This document shows positions 14,112 through 14,572 of a stretch of DNA of 14,572 bases, in pieces. How positions within the stretch are numbered: position 1 is the first letter of the stretch; every line of letters begins with the position of its first letter. The stretch is from Spirochaetaceae bacterium (GTDB taxonomy: Bacteria; Spirochaetota; Spirochaetia; SZUA-6; Bin103): assembly GCA_028818385.1 (NCBI GenBank), contig JAPPNY010000199.1, forward strand, positions 1 to 14,572, in the 5' to 3' direction. The translations under genes were made by a program, and so were the position numbers. The notes below the pieces were generated by a model that worked only from the letters and a program-made list of their open reading frames with translations, made no database searches and was not told the DNA's origin.

Positions 14112-14171
14112 CCGACGATTCACACGTTCTTCATCGACCGTTCTCTCGGTAAGAACCTCATCGCGAGCACC
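14108..14171 (+). pseudogene. Displaced N-terminal coding sequence of the PIN-like toxin (frame break)
   Basis: The conserved start of DUF5615 proteins is visible as HTFFIDRSLGKNLIAST, encoded at 14121-14171 in the frame of the downstream toxin. No ATG, GTG or TTG is in frame between the antitoxin stop (14109-14111) and ATG 14172. A TTG at 14108, overlapping that stop (TTGA), gives MTDDSH in another frame, which would join the conserved start if one base were skipped near 14126. This is either a real mutation that damages the gene, an assembly error, or an unusual start such as ATT 14118. Confidence 0.55.
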
Positions 14172-14504
14172 ATGGAGGAGCTCGCCTACCGGGTCGAGCG
14201 CCATGCCGACCACTTCGGTCCCGACGAGCAGGACGACACGGAATGGCTGACTCTGGCGGGTCGGCGCGGCTGGGCCGTGCTGAGCGCCGACAATCGGGTC
14301 CGCTATGCGGACATCGAGCGGCGGGCGATCACCGAGCATGGAGTTCGCTACTTCGTCTTCCGAGCCAACAACGTCTCAGGGCCACAGAAAGCCGCGCTGC
14401 TTCACAAGCATGACGCCAAGATCCGGCGCATCCTGGAGTCGGAGGAGCCGCCGTACATCGCTCGGATCACGAAGGAGAGGGTTCGGATCGTGTTCCGCCC
14501 CTGA
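14172..14504 (+). CDS. DUF5615 PIN-like toxin, N-terminally incomplete from the first ATG
   Basis: The ATG-initiated part is 110 residues: DDTEWLTLAGRRGWAVLSAD, then RRAITEHGVRYFVFRANN and a basic end (ITKERVRIVFRP). DUF5615 belongs to the PIN-like nuclease fold, in which clustered acidic residues bind metal. The second and third acidic positions are present (DDTEW, SADN). The first, the aspartate of FFIDRSLG, lies upstream of this ATG, so the protein made from it would probably lack an active-site residue. With the upstream segment the length would be about 130, normal for the family. It follows the DUF433 gene in an antitoxin-then-toxin order. It may be a decaying toxin, or intact if the frame break is an error. 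Confidence 0.75.
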   Translation: MEELAYRVERHADHFGPDEQDDTEWLTLAGRRGWAVLSADNRVRYADIERRAITEHGVRYFVFRANNVSGPQKAALLHKHDAKIRRILESEEPPYIARITKERVRIVFRP

Positions 14505-14511
14505 GAGCACG

Positions 14512-14533
14512 TGGGTGCGTGTTGCCTCACCCA
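14512..14533 (+). terminator. Weak terminator-like hairpin after the toxin-like gene
   Basis: TGGGTG (14512-14517) pairs with CACCCA (14528-14533) around a ten-base loop, eight bases past the stop codon. An A/T-richer stretch (AATATCC) follows but no T-run, so termination efficiency is doubtful. Confidence 0.3.
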
Positions 14534-14572
14534 AATATCCACACGAAGTGAATCGGATGCCTCATGCAAATA
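14524..14572. repeat. Imperfect direct repeat with 35-base period at the window edge
   Basis: GCCTCACCCAAATA (14524-14537) and GCCTCATGCAAATA (14559-14572) match at 12 of 14 positions. The stretch is AT-richer than the rest of the window and the second copy ends exactly at the window edge. Two copies cannot show whether this is the start of an array. Confidence 0.35.

Noticed and set aside
1..14572. tRNA or rRNA genes, CRISPR array, insertion sequence, riboswitch
   Set aside because: No cloverleaf, conserved rRNA stretch, repeated spacer unit, transposase coding or known riboswitch core was seen on either strand.

Overview
This 14.6 kb window is high-GC, densely coded bacterial DNA. There are no rRNA or tRNA genes, no insertion sequence and no CRISPR array. 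GTG starts are common, genes overlap by 4-14 bases, and non-coding gaps are short (under 130 bp everywhere). A family-5 binding protein with a Sec signal and the accessory genes (Uma2, DUF1643, DUF433/DUF5615) fit a free-living or host-associated high-GC lineage such as an environmental Spirochaetes, Chloroflexota or proteobacterial genome. The lineage cannot be fixed from sequence reading alone.

Region 1 (about 1-7270, + strand) looks like an uptake and utilisation locus. It begins with a 1014-residue cytoplasmic protein with an alpha/alpha-toroid (six-hairpin glycosidase-like) body. This is followed by an ABC importer: a secreted family-5 substrate-binding protein, a DppB-type permease and a DppC-type permease. 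No ATPase gene is present. The glycosidase-like neighbour suggests that the importer may carry saccharides rather than peptides. A GC-rich hairpin sits exactly between the binding-protein gene and the first permease start.

Region 2 (about 7289-12276) is central carbon and acyl-CoA metabolism. A FadJ/FadB-type enoyl-CoA hydratase/3-hydroxyacyl-CoA dehydrogenase on the minus strand is divergent from a 2-oxoacid dehydrogenase operon. Their promoters appear to share one -35 region. The operon order is E1-beta, E1-alpha, then a 162-residue protein with only a lipoyl domain and an E3-binding domain, then a small cupin. The acyltransferase core of E2 and the E3 enzyme are both missing here.

Region 3 (about 12302-14572, + strand) is an accessory stretch: a Uma2-family nuclease-like protein, a DUF1643 protein, and a DUF433/DUF5615-type toxin-antitoxin-like pair. 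The toxin-like gene has its conserved N-terminal coding sequence upstream of the first usable ATG, with a reading-frame break. The pair is preceded by a long imperfect inverted repeat that contains a plausible promoter.

Nothing here amounts to a clearly new system. The most interesting points are the core-less E2-like protein, the broken toxin start, and the structured control regions at 5132-5161, 9384-9435 and 13348-13408.
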